This document shows, piece after piece, positions 1 to 11,219 of a DNA stretch of 64,000 bases. The number at the start of each line of letters is the position of its first letter. The stretch's first letter is position 1. Below the pieces are notes generated by a model, which was given only the letters and a program-made list of their open reading frames with translations, was not told the origin of the DNA and made no database searches. This DNA is from Rhabdophis nuchalis (lineage: Eukaryota; Chordata; Lepidosauria; Squamata; Natricidae), in contig CM077645.1 of assembly GCA_039707465.1 (NCBI GenBank), forward strand, positions 145,755,503 through 145,819,502, read 5' to 3'. The position numbers and the translations under genes are program-made.

Positions 1-170
1 AAATGAAGAAAATAGTAGTGCTCCAAAAAAGCATTTTATATTAATACTATGTTGCCCACAAATTACCATCATTCGAAAAATTTATTATTTAGTATTATTT
101 TTCTCTGTTTAACCAAGTAATAGTAATAACAGTTTTGACTTACAATGTTTTGAAGGCATTATCTTAAACA

Positions 171-1549
171 TTTTAAGGCAGGGGTGGGCAAACTGCAACT
201 TTAAGTCTGAAGGACCATGGTATCCTATTGCACCGACTGGGGAGGTTGGGGCTGGGAGGCACCGTTTTACGGTGGTTCTCGTCCTACCTCTCTGGTCAGT
301 CGCAATATGTGTTGATAGGGGGGCAGAGGTCGGCCTTGAGACCCCTCTTATGTGGGGTTCCTCAGGGGTCGGTCCTCTCGCCCCTCCTATTCAATACATA
401 TATGAAGCCGCTGGGTGAGATCATCCGTGCTTTTGGGGTGGGATATCATCTGTACGCTGATGATACTCAGCTGTACATATCCACCTCAGACCACCCCAAT
501 GATGCCGTCGAGGTGCTGTCCCGGTGTTTGGAGGCCATACGGATCTGGATGGGTAGTAACAAACTCAAGCTCAACCCCTCCAAGACTGAGTGGCTGTGGT
601 TTCCGGCACCCCGGTTCAGCCAGATTACTCCAACTCTGGCCATTGGGGGCGAAACACTGGCCCCCGTGGAGAGGGAGCGCAATTTGGGTGTCCTCCTGGA
701 TTCCCGGCTGTCCATGGAGGACCATGTGACGGCCGTGGCCAGTGGGGAGTTTCATCAGGTACGCCTGATGCGCCAATTGCGCCCCTTACTGGACCGGGCT
801 GCCCTTCGCACAGTCACTCAAGCACTCATGACATCCCGACTCAACTACTGCAATGCTCTCTACATGGGGCTTCCCTTGAGGTGCACTCGAAAGCTACAGT
901 TAGTTCAGAATGCAGCCGCGCGGGTGATTACGGGAGCTTCGAGGCACTCCCATATAACACCAATCCTGCGCGAGCTGCACTGGCTTCCTGTGGTCTTTCG
1001 GGTGCGCTTCAAGGTTTTGACGACCATCTTCAAAACGCTCCATGGCTCGGGACCTAGTTATATTCGAGACCGTCTCCTGCCCCATACATCCCTTAGACCG
1101 ATACGCTCCCACAGAGAGGGCCTTCTCAGGGTGCCATCGGCCGGACAATGCCGACTGGCGACACCCAGGGGAAGGGCCTTCTCTGTGGCGGGCCCTGCCC
1201 TGTGGAACGACCTACCCCCAGAACCTCGTACCATCACCGACCTCTGCCTATTCCGCCAGTGTTTAAAAACACACCTCTTCCATCAAGCCAGCCTAACATA
1301 GCCTCTGCTGGGACTAGCCATAGATAGTTTTAATTCGGGGATTTTAATTGGTTTTAGCGCAGGATGGGGATCTAATAGATTTTTAAATTTTGTATTGTGT
1401 TTTTTTTGTATGTATTTTAATTTCCTGTGCGCCACCCTGGGTCCTCTTGGAGAAGGGCGGGATCTAAATTTAATAAATATAAATATAAAATATAAGGACT
1501 TCAGCTCCCAGACTTAAAGTTGCAAAGTTTGCCCACCCCTGTTTTAAGG
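171..1549. mobile_element. hAT-type MITE with 8-bp target-site duplication, split by a LINE
   Basis: The termini at 179-209 and 1,509-1,541 are near-perfect inverted repeats. Both begin CAGGGGTGGGCAAACT and continue through GCAACTTTAAGTCTG. The 8-bp duplication ttttaagg lies directly outside (171-178 and 1,542-1,549), the length typical of hAT elements. Removing the LINE at 216-1,493 leaves a short element with no coding capacity, so it is a non-autonomous MITE. The inner motif acttcagctcccag is common in reptile hAT MITEs. The MITE inserted first and the LINE later. Confidence 0.88.
216..1493 (+). mobile_element. 5'-truncated L3/CR1-type LINE with open reverse-transcriptase C-terminal frame
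   Basis: The open frame runs from the truncation point to the stop at 1,301, about 1.07 kb without interruption. Counting from residue 1 at base 228, it has GVPQGSVLSPLLF at residues 43-55 and YADD at 76-79, which are the reverse transcriptase palm motifs. It then has the thumb-type KLNPSKTEWLWF and NLGVLLD motifs, and a C-terminal domain ending in ALWNDLPPE and THLFHQ. The endonuclease and the finger motifs are missing, so it cannot be active alone. The 3' UTR ends in ggtcctcttggagaagggcg followed by a TAAATA-rich tail. A possible 6-bp duplication, aaggac, flanks it at 210-215 and 1,494-1,499. Lack of stops suggests a fairly young insertion. Confidence 0.87.
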
Positions 1550-1644
1550 GGAAAATGGCATTTTTCAGTGCCAGTGACTTGTAATATTTTCAGATATTTA
1601 TCTGCCTCAGTTTCCAATAGGCAGGGTATTTAGTTGCTTAACAT

Positions 1645-1887
1645 CTATAATGAAGTGAATAATCTTTCATTTGGTAAGCTGTTCCACTGACTGATTGTTC
1701 TCCTTAGTTTTAGGATCATTGGATCATTGTGTGAATCTGGTGGTAATGCTGTGTATGCAAAATAACTCTTCCTCACCCACACATGCTCCTCAAGCTTCAC
1801 CACACTCATGAACAGTTGCTCATCCTCCCCCATCTTGCAGCAACTATCCAATGCCCTAACACATTTACACTGTGTCTCCCCTGCCAC
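1645..1887 (-). pseudogene. Possible C-terminal LINE remnant (QWNSLP motif)
   Basis: An 80-residue open frame on the minus strand ends with a segment reading LRRTISQWNSLP. That motif is typical of the extreme C-terminus of CR1/L2-like reverse transcriptase proteins; compare INQWNSLP in the CR1 copy near 34.4 kb. It could be the tail of the decayed LINE at 2,130-3,364, but about 240 bases between them show no recognisable homology. The rest of the frame looks random. Confidence 0.3.
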
Positions 1888-2125
1888 TTATGAGCCCCCC
1901 TCTCCCACCTTCTCCCACTCACCATAAAACAATGTTTGTGCCATGTCTCTCCCACCACCCATGTGTCCCCTTACTACCTCTTATCTAAGCAGCCTTTTAT
2001 CCTCATGCCAGTTTATTCTCAAGCTATCTCCGACCTGGAACTTTCTGCTGGCTTCACTACTGACTGTGGTTTTGAGAAATCAGTAGAAAGTTGTGAGGAG
2101 GTGCTCACTTAATGGTCCACCACTC

Positions 2126-3364
2126 TTAGTGATGGCAATGGGGACTGCTGTCACGAAGTGATGCAGTCATATGATGTTGCGCTTTATACATGTTGTGTGC
2201 TCGTGTATTGTTGCAGTTGAAGCTGAAGTTGTCATTGATAGGTAGGACATTGTAGCAGATAATTTTGTGTACTACGCTCAGGTGAGACCAAAGGCAGCGT
2301 AGTTCTAAGTTGTATAAGCCCAAAATTTCAAGCCTGGTGGTATAAGGTATTCTGTTGTAAGCAGAGCATTGGAGGACACTTCTCGTGAAAAATCTCTGGA
2401 CTCACTCGATTGTCTTTATGTCTGATATGCAGTGCGGGTTCCAGATGGATGAACTGTATTTGAGAATAGGTCTAGCAAAGATTTTATATGCCCTAGTTTG
2501 CAATACAATATTAACAGAGAAGAAACTTCTCAAGATTAGGTTAACAACTCTTAATGCCTATTTGGCAATGCTGTTACAGTGAGCTCTGGCACTTAGATAA
2601 TTAGAAATGAGTACTCCTAGGTCACTGACAGAGTGAGGGTCATCCATGAGGTCTTGTCCGCACAGCTTGTGTTTGGTATTCTGATATATTTTTTTTTGCC
2701 AATATGTAAGATAGAGCATTTGTTGGTTGAGGTTTGGAGTTGCCAATTGCTTGACCATTCTGACACATGGTCAAGGTCTCTTTATAGGGCAGCAGTCAGT
2801 GGTGTTGAATAGGTTTACATCATCAGCGAAGAGAATGCAGTTGCTTATGATATTATTGCAAAGGTCATTTATGTAAAGTATAAAAAGTGTGGGTTCTAAT
2901 ACACTGCCTTGGGGGACACCGCTGTTAACAGGTCCAGGGTTTGTTAGAACATTCCCTATTTTGACTATTTGTTGCCTGTTTAATAGGAACACAGCTATCC
3001 ACTTGTGTAGGGATTCGGAAATGCCATAAGATTTTAATTTTAGAAGTAGTTTGTCATGTACCACTAAATCAAAGACTTTACAGAAGTCTATGCAAATTGC
3101 GTCTATTGCTTTACCCTGGTCGAGTTGTGTAGTCCATATGTTTTTGCAGTGTAGAAGTTGCAGATTACAGGACAATTTTTTCCTGAAACCAAATTGTTTG
3201 TTAGAGAGTAGGTTGTTTGTCTCTAAGTGGAGAGTAATGGATTGGTTTATGATTAATTCCATGACTTTGCATGTGATGCAACATAAAGAAATTGGTCTAT
3301 AATTTTCAACTAGGCTAGGATTGCATTGTTTAGTGATAGAAATTCCAATCCCAATTACCATCAT
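2126..3364 (-). pseudogene. Decayed CR1/L2-like LINE reverse transcriptase
   Basis: The longest block (2,771-3,364, 197 residues) contains ENYRPIS at residues 20-26, motif A CIDFCKVFD at 91-99 with a candidate catalytic Asp93, SGVPQGSVLEP at 148-158, and FADD at 179-182. Downstream, after a stop and frameshifts, further thumb-type pieces can be read: a WQL..STNKCSI block and DLGVLISNYLS near 2,560-2,750, then a poorly preserved C-terminal part to about 2,130. Neither the endonuclease nor a clear 3' tail is seen. The 5' edge abuts a short fragment of the Tigger-like MITE. Its protein is clearly different from the LINE at 216-1,493, so it is a second and older family. Confidence 0.8.
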
Positions 3365-3384
3365 AACTCGAGGACTACCTATGT
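3355..3384 (+). mobile_element. Short 3' fragment of the Tigger-like MITE family
   Basis: The stretch contains aactcgaggactaccta, matching the terminal repeat of the MITE copies at 7,131, 41,215 and 50,538. Only about 30 bases remain, joined to the reverse transcriptase remnant. Confidence 0.4.
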
Positions 3385-3664
3385 GTGATTTAACGCTAAA
3401 TATACCGGTTGTTGTCCTCTTTATTTTTAATGAAGCAGGGAATGGAAGAGAAAAGTATCATTATCTTTATAGATTCATAATGTTTTTACATACAGAAAAC
3501 ACAATAAATAGGTCACATGGGGCAGAACAAAAGAGAAAAATGATACATTGCAAAATATGCAACTTAACAAGGGCAGAAATTATTACTTTTGTAATTGCAA
3601 AACCTAATGAAGTTAATTTTCAAAAACCAACTTTGTTTAGTGACAGGGGATGTCCCAATGGAGC

Positions 3665-6600
3665 ATAATAGGTAGTAAATGTGATTTTTTTGGGGGGGGA
3701 GGGGGGGAGTCTGTTGTACTGATGCTGCTTGCTATCTTAATTGAAAGGCTTTTTTTCTTATCCAATTTGACAACTCACATTCTTAACCAAAATGAGTTAT
3801 AAGGGTTGCCTAGTGGAAATAAGACAGAGAACTTTGAGTAGTTAACTTAGGATGCAAAATGTCCTCAGACAGCCCTCCAGGAAATAATTAAGATGAAGCC
3901 TGTGCAGCAACTGCCCCTTGCTTTCTGAAAAACTGATACTTCCTGCATATTTCTGAATCTGTGTGAAGGAGATCTTTCTGTCAAAAGTTATTATTGTACA
4001 TTGGAATATTTATCTCTTGTTTAGTAAGGTTTAGAAAACAAACATTTAGAATAGGAATGTTTCCCCAAATCCACATCAAAAATAGTAGGTCATAGGAATA
4101 AGGAAAAGAAGACCGGATCCAGTTTATTCTTCCCTGAGATTTTTTTAAAGTAGGATTTGTTTTTGTTTAGACTGTTAATAATCATTTCAAAACATTGTGT
4201 ATGAGTATTATATTCCAATCCCAACTAAAAAAAGATACTAATTTTCAGAGAAAGAAAATACAATTAACTAAAATTAATTAAAACCCTGTTGTACATGGGC
4301 TACCTTTATGTATACTGCTATAGATCTGTCAAAGGTAATGATAGCTTTTAAATTAAAATTAAATTATATCATCATAACATTAGAGAAATGTATATGAGTT
4401 CATTGCTCTTGAATATGCATGCAACACTTGGATAATAAGCACTACTCATCTATTGTGCTATGATCCCACATTTCTATTCAGAATTAGCAAGAGTGCAATC
4501 CAAGTACTAGTTAGAAATGAATGGAAATAGAAATTCTGCGCTACTCATAGAAATTTCCCCCCCTCTGCTGAGTATTATATTACAGACGGTTGTTGTTGGG
4601 CTACAACTCCCAGCAGGCCCAATAGTAAGGAAGCTTACGTCTCAAAATATCTGAAACATGATAGGTTCCCTTCTACATCTCACTTCTATTTGTGGGTCAT
4701 ACGTCAACAATAATGAGAAATTCAGTTATAATCTTCTTTCTCAAATGTAGGTTTCTTCCTCAGAAAGGCTAGTAAAAAATGAATAAATAAACAAAATATC
4801 AACAAATATTATTTGCTGTCCTGGAGACTTTGTCCACACTGGAAAGTAACTTTCATTATTTTTTCTTGGAATGTAATAAGGTTTTTTGACTTGGTATTTT
4901 TTTAAAAAAATACTGTATTTTAAAATATTTTTAAAATTGTGAATTATGTTTTGCTATACTGAAAAATGTTCTGTACTAAGAGTTGGGAATAAAATCACTT
5001 TAGGATTTTCATACTTATGAGAACAGGTTTATTTTCCACATATAGGGCATAAAAGTGCCTGTTTGAATTGTCCATGTGAGTTTTGGAGGTATACTGTATT
5101 TGCTTTACTAATGAAAACTGAAATCCGCAATTGTATATATGAGTTCCAATAGGCCTGCATATTAAACTGCTCATGTTTCCTGTTCTAAAAGCTCATATAA
5201 GACTGAAGCACTGAAAATGTTTATCTTTCGCCATTGGATATCTGCACTTGACAGAATGACACACAAATAGGCTGAACAGCTGCTAATCAAATTCTTTAAA
5301 GCCACCAAACTCACTTTTGTCTTTATTATAAAACCAAAATTTGGTCAACTGAGGTCAAGTCGTGCACTTAACACAGCTTTATATTATAGGCAGTGAACTC
5401 TGTAACAGAGACTAGAGTCATATATAAACACAAAACTTTTCTGCTGCTGCTCAGGGCTGGGATTAACTTGGATCCCCTAGTCTTCTGCTTTTAATGAAAT
5501 TCTCTCCCTTCTATTTTCATGTTTCGAAGACAGTCCGAAGTTATCTCATGCTAATTTAGTTAGGCAGTGCCCTCCAGGGATGTCACAGGCCTCCATGACC
5601 CCTCCAGAGAGACTCCGGGAAGGGATGAGGAGAATTAAACATTCCTGAGAAATTGCAAAACAAGAGCCCCCAGAGATTTGTTGAAAAACTAGCTCCAGAC
5701 TATCTGCCAGAGACCCAAGCCACCTTTTCAGCACTTCCTTGACATCCCTCTACCAATCCCATCTGGCTTGACTCAGGGGTTCACCACGGGGACTGGGAAG
5801 AGTTGCAGTGGAAAAGTGGAATTCAAGGGAGGTCTGATTTACGCTGTTTGTGTGGGATGCATCAGATAAATGGAAAGAGCAGTCCAAGAAAGTAATGGAT
5901 CTTGTTTCACTCCAGTGACTTCCCCATGTGTTGCTTTAAGTTAAAGATACTGAATGAGGAGATTTAACTGTTCATTAGCAATTGTATAATTTGATGTAAA
6001 TGCATGGGCATATTGAGTTGTATTATGGCAAATGTGTTTAAGATTTGTTTCTCAGAGCACAATCCTGCAATACCTTTTACTTGGATTTGTTTTAATTTCA
6101 TTACTCAAAGAAGTCTTCTAACAGACACGTCCTTATTCTTTCTGGGATGAAGTTGATTTAAATGTTTAAGGGTATTATTTTTCAACCGCAGAGAATACTC
6201 CCACATCTCAGGAGGGATTTCCCTCCCCCCCCCCCAAAAAAATCTGTTACAAGCTACCCAGGGCAAAATGAAAACATGAATCTGCCTTAGTTCAAAATAA
6301 TCTAGAATTAAGTGGTTTGGTAAGAACAAATCTATCATTGTATGAATAAATACAGAGAATGCAGTTCAGAAATAATAACTACACACTATTCTATATTTTC
6401 ATTCTTTATCAAATGAAAAGGCAACTTTAGTACCAAATTCCCTTTCAAAATGTAGTTTACTATATTCCAGATTTATTATGAACATATGCTTTAAAATAAT
6501 CTATACTCCTCCTACCCAATATATCAAATATAGAAGAATTCCCTTATTTGTCATGTTTTTAAAAAATAGCAAACTTTTGTTTAAATACATAAATATTTCA

Positions 6601-6900
6601 AATGTTTTTAAATAACTTGATAGATTAATATCCCATCTTTCCTCCAGAAGCTAAAAGCAAATTACAGGGAGTTTTTCTTTATTTTATCATCATAACAAAG
6701 CTGTGAAGTAGGTTAGGCTTCCGTGATATCCTTCAGAAGAACTTCATCCCCTAAATGTTAATGTTGTAATTAGGAGCAGTACTTTGCTGCAAAGTAATTA
6801 TCAGACTTGTACGTCTGGCCTAGGAAACCAGTTTCAGTTGGGAAGAATTTAGACATTTGTGCACTTCATAATATTTTAATTAGTAAAATATTACCCCATT
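3665..6900. other. AT-rich intron without recognised gene
   Basis: No exon or clear mobile element was recognised. The stretch holds a G-run near 3,691-3,708, a short hAT-like motif (ctacaactcccagcag) near 4,600-4,617, and a more GC-rich patch at about 5,450-5,860 of unknown origin. A decayed SINE- or LINE-like piece lies near 6,635-6,720. Confidence 0.5.
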
Positions 6901-6920
6901 GCTACTTTTAGAGGTTTCTT

Positions 6921-6949
6921 AAAGTTTATATGAGCTTCATATAAACTTT
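6921..6949. repeat. Perfect 13-bp inverted repeat, 3-nt loop
   Basis: aaagtttatatga at 6,921-6,933 is followed by gct and the exact reverse complement at 6,937-6,949. It is a short AT-rich palindrome with no known role. Confidence 0.8.
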
Positions 6950-7130
6950 GATCAAACAGACTTCATGAGGCACTGATAAAGTATGTTGAAACACATCATT
7001 TGAAGCTGCCCATTGCATTCTGACTGATGATAAATTCTTACGCATTAATAGCTCGGTCAGGTAACCTATCAGAAGTAGATACCTGGTGCCCTTGGGTTGC
7101 AGGCGCTTCAGAAATTTCCAAGTATCAAGA

Positions 7131-7510
7131 CAGATAGTCCTTCAGTTATGACGATAACTCATGTTGCTAAGCAAAACATTTGGTAGGTGAATTTTGTCCC
7201 ATTTTATGACCTTTTTTGCCACAGTTGTTAAGTGAATCACTGCAGCTGTTAAGTTAGCATGGTTGTTAAGTAAATCTGGCTTCCCCATAGCCTTTGCTTG
7301 ACAGATGGTCACAGAAGGTACATACTTGACCCCTGGACACTACAACCGTCATAAATATGAACCAATTGCCACACGTCTGAATTTTGATCATGTGACCATG
7401 GAGATGCTGCAATGGTTGTAAGTGTGAAAAAGGTCATAAGTTATTTTTTTCAGTGTTGTTATAATTTTGAATGGTCACTAAATGAACAGCTGTAAACCAA
7501 GGACTACCTG
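7131..7510 (+). mobile_element. Tigger-like MITE copy 1
   Basis: About 380 bp. It begins cagatagtccttcag and ends aaggactacctg. The internal landmarks are shared with the copies near 11.0, 21.1, 31.4, 41.2 and 50.5 kb: tgccacagttgttaagtgaa, a gttaagttag block, ttgatcatgtgaccatgg and a final gtcactaaatgaac. TA follows the right end. Terminal CAG...CTG and TA targets suggest the pogo/Tigger group. It has no coding capacity. Confidence 0.75.
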
Positions 7511-7840
7511 TATCACTTCATTCAAGATGATATGCCCTCACAACCACCCTCCATAGTAAATTGGGCAGGAGCCTAAATCTTAGTTTTTCTAGTACAGTCT
7601 TGCACTATAACCACTTTGACTGTTGCTTGAAAGCGATTGTTTCCTATTTTGCACAATAAGTATGAAAGAACTGATCTAGCATTTAACAGCAAGTTTTAAC
7701 ATGAATTGAATAATCAGTCAATTATGGTGTCAGACAAAGCTTTTTTCGTAGGCAGACTGAATGAAATAGATTCACAATGAAAGCTTTCACTTGCAGTCCA
7801 AACTATATACAGTAGATAGAGAAAGTACCTACATACTACT

Positions 7841-8110
7841 GTTCAAGTGTCAGGTTTTAGAGATGTAAAAAAAAACCAGATCACGATAAATCACTTCAGA
7901 ATTTCCCCCCCACTTTTAATGTAACATATAAGCTGTACAATTCAATTGAAAAACAAACTGACATCTTTTGGTAGGAAAAATAACAATAAAACATACAATA
8001 GCATGGTTGTGTGGTTTCAATTGAATTGTACAGCTTGTGTTATATTAAAGATGGGGGGGGGGGGGAATTGGTCTGATTTTTTTTACATCTCCAAAACCTG
8101 GCATTTTAAC
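7841..8110. repeat. Large fold-back (inverted repeat) with about 95-110 bp arms
   Basis: The left arm (7,841-7,949) and right arm (8,017-8,110) are reverse complements over nearly all their length. Both share ttcaattgaattgtacagct, a poly-C/poly-G block, a T/A run beside an acatct/agatgt block, and caggttttagag or its complement. The left arm carries about 18 extra bases (near 7,882-7,899). The arms are separated by about 67 bases. It resembles two copies of one repeat inserted head to head, or a fold-back MITE. Confidence 0.75.
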
Positions 8111-9983
8111 TGAAGTTTGTAGACTGTTTATATCTACAATATTTGTGCTAATCTAGGAATTCCTATATTAATATAGAATGACGGTGTCCTGGTTTTGTAT
8201 GTACCCAATGTGATGTGCCAAGCAATGGTGAAATGCTCTGGCTTTTAAATGCTCTCCCTCCTCTTTTATTGAATTTGCCAGCTAGCACAAACTATTGGCC
8301 CATCAACTCCAGTGAAGATGGGATGGGGTTGGGCATTTTGGACAGGGGGCATCTCTCCCGCCTAGTCAAGTTTATCAAAGCAGGAGAGGCCTCAATCAAA
8401 ACTGGAGTCTTTGCATAATGTGTCTAAAGCAGGACAATTTGAACCTGACTATTTTTGCCTCTAGTCAGAACTCTAGATTGAAAAAGAAAAAATACCATAT
8501 GTGGTTCCAGTGAACATCCTGGTCTGCTTACATGCTTCTGTAGCCTGAAAGCAAATGAAGCATTTGTTTTATTAATTCAACCCATTTAAAAGGATTATTT
8601 TATTTCTGTTTGAGTGATGAAAGAAAAAGCACATATACAATTTTCTGTGAATTCATATCTCATAAATACAATTATAGCCTTAGTATTCCTTCTTTGTCCT
8701 GTAGCCATGTACTATTCAGTCTTAAGATCTCCTCACACACTGTGTTTTGAATAGTGTATGCATATTTATTAGGCACATTCATTTAATGTTCCATATATTT
8801 ACAAGTGATGCTGAAGTGCTTTCTTGTTTCCTTTTTTTGTTTCCTTTATAACAAACATAATGCTTCCTGGTTGAAATTGAGATGGTCTCTTTGTGCAAAG
8901 TACATGGTTAATCCTATTTTCTTTAAGAATTGAGACAGCATTGCATGAATACCTTAATCTGAACCAAGCAAATCAGCCACCCAGCTCTTGCATCATGGTG
9001 ATCAATACACCCTGTATGATGAATGGCTTTAAAGGGATTAAGTTGTTATAGCAACAAACCAATACTTCTCTTGAAAGTTGACTAAGGTTCTTTGTAAAAA
9101 AAACCATGGCCTTGACTAGTCCTTTCCTAACGTTCATTCCAATGTCTGCTGTGTCTGACCACATTCTGGGTACCACCCTTCACTCATACAGCAATTAAAT
9201 TGATTAAATTGGGTGGCTGCTTTTGAGGTTTTTAGATTTTTTTAAAAATAGAATATTTGTGTTTTATTTGTATATAAGAGAAAATTAATACTTGAAGCCA
9301 TGTAAGTTGATTCTTTAAAAATATTTCTTCTGAATTTCATAAAACTTTGAAGCATTCTTTGCGTTTTTGGAAATAATAATAATAGCAGCAGCAGCAGCAA
9401 TAAAAATAATAGTTTGGTTTAGGAACAAAGATTTCAAGAAAGAAGATTGTGTATTGATTCTTTTTGATGTTCATGATTTTCCAAGCATCAAAACATTTTC
9501 TGCTTCAGGTTTCTCTTGTTTACATTTTGGTTTTTCAGTAAATTGTTGTCATGACTTTTCTTTGTGACATATTTAGATACTTCTTTTAGTTAAATCTTCA
9601 TATAGAGCAGGTTTGATCACAGCCTTATTTCTGAAAACAAACTGTGCTCCTCTTTTTTATTTTTAATATTAAAAACACAGAAAGCAAAAAGCAAGTAGAC
9701 ATTAAAGTAAAAAATAAAAATCAATCAATATATAGGCAGCTTACTAGAATAGAAAGTTTCCTGAAAGCTTAGTCAAGAATGGGGCCAGGTACATCTCCTT
9801 AAGATACAGAATGCTACAGGTTAGGTGTTGCCTTAAAAGTGATCCTTTCAGGAATTGTTGTTATTGATAAGTAGATGGACAATTCACTTTTGGTATGGCA
9901 ACTAAACAGGACAGATACAGGTACAGACTCTAACAGGTAGTTAAGACTGCAGAAAGAACAACTGCAATCTGACTGTTTTCCAT
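8111..9983. other. Intron without recognised gene
   Basis: No exon or classifiable mobile element was seen. A short (TAA)n and (GCA)n run lies near 9,376-9,410. The segments at 8,170-8,420 and 8,970-9,180 are less AT-rich than their surroundings and show no repeat signature, but no function can be read from them. Confidence 0.45.
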
Positions 9984-10079
9984 AGTTCCGTCCCAAGGGA
10001 AAGAGTTGAAACAGTTCATGTCCAGAGCCCTCACATCCTGGACATGAACTGTTTCAACCCATTCCTTTGGGACGGAACT
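9984..10079. repeat. Long hairpin: 42-bp inverted arms, 12-nt loop
   Basis: The arms at 9,984-10,025 and 10,038-10,079 are reverse complements apart from three mismatches. Both begin AGTTCCGTCCCAA from the outside and end CAGTTCATGTCCAG at the loop. It could be a fold-back end of a DNA transposon or, less likely, a small-RNA precursor. Confidence 0.85.
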
Positions 10080-10164
10080 ACAGGGCATTGTGGGCCAAAA
10101 AAAGTAGACAAACGGACAGTTTTCCCCCTCATACCATTACTCTGCTGAACACCTAATGTCTTTG

Positions 10165-10690
10165 TGCATTATTATTATTTATCCTTTTAATTATCTTTCG
10201 TACTCCCCTTCTCTTGGGTATTATTATTGTTGTTGTTATTGTTATTATTATGTGGGTAATCTTTGGTGAGATTCAAAGCCTTTGGGCTGGTTGGTAGCTC
10301 AATAGCTCAAGTCCTAGCCAAGGACCTAGGAACTGTTAAGGTAACGCCGGAGGATATAAGCTGTTCCAAGTAGGGTGGTTTTTTGTAGAATCAGAGTGTT
10401 CAAGTCAGGTAGATTTAGAATTATTATTATTATTATACTTTATTCATTAAACTCAGACAACTGAACATTCAAAAATGCATTACAAATACCATGGACTGGT
10501 GCTAATGGCTTATACGGTTTGCTGCCAGCGTCCTAGGTATCATTATCAATCATTATTATTATTATTATCATCATCATCATCTGTTGCTTTGCATTTGTGC
10601 TGAGAACATCTGCACTGGAGACATATTCCTTGTATGTCTAATCACACTTGGCCAAATAAAGTATTCAACTCAATTCAATTCAATATACTA
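10165..10690. repeat. Unclassified interspersed repeat with ATT/TCA microsatellites
   Basis: The segment contains three TTA/ATT runs (about 10,171-10,253, 10,424-10,436 and 10,552-10,569) plus a TCA run near 10,568-10,581. Between them lies a non-AT-rich block with tagctcaagtcctagccaag and ggatataagctgttcc. The style is that of a multicopy squamate repeat, but there is only one copy here, so the class stays open. Confidence 0.4.
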
Positions 10691-10943
10691 TGAACAAAAT
10701 TCCAAATGACAGGAGGATACTTAAAGAACTGTTCTTTAAATATTCCAGCTGTCAACTATATATACTGTGTAGAGTTTTAAAAGTCACAATCTGTGATTTT
10801 CTGTCTATGACTCAAATTATTTCCTATTCTATAGTGAAAGGTAGCTTTTACTATAACTAAAATTAAAAAGTAAGAAAATCTATTTCATCATCCCCTGCTC
10901 AGTGCAGATATAATTTTTTTAGTTCTGTCTTTACTATCCTTAA

Positions 10944-11216
10944 GACCATTTCCATAGTCACATGATCAAAATTGAGATACTTGGCAACTGTCTTACATTT
11001 TTGATGGTTGCAGTGTCCTGAAGTCATGTGATCACTTTTTGCAACCTTCTGACAAGCAAAGTCAATGGGGAAGCCACATACACTTAACCACCATGTCACT
11101 AACTGATGAATTGCAGCGATTCATTCGACAACTGTGACAGCAAAAATCATAAAATGGGACACAACTGTCTTGCTTAGCAACGTAAATTTTGGACTGAATT
11201 GTTGAGAACTATCTAT
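10944..11216 (-). mobile_element. Tigger-like MITE copy 2 (partial)
   Basis: Reverse orientation. Landmarks are tagtcacatgatcaaaattg, gcaaccttctgacaagcaaa, gtcaatggggaagccacata and a degenerate end gagaactatctata. The other terminus (about 100 bases) is missing or too decayed to recognise. Confidence 0.65.
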
Positions 11217-11219
11217 ACA

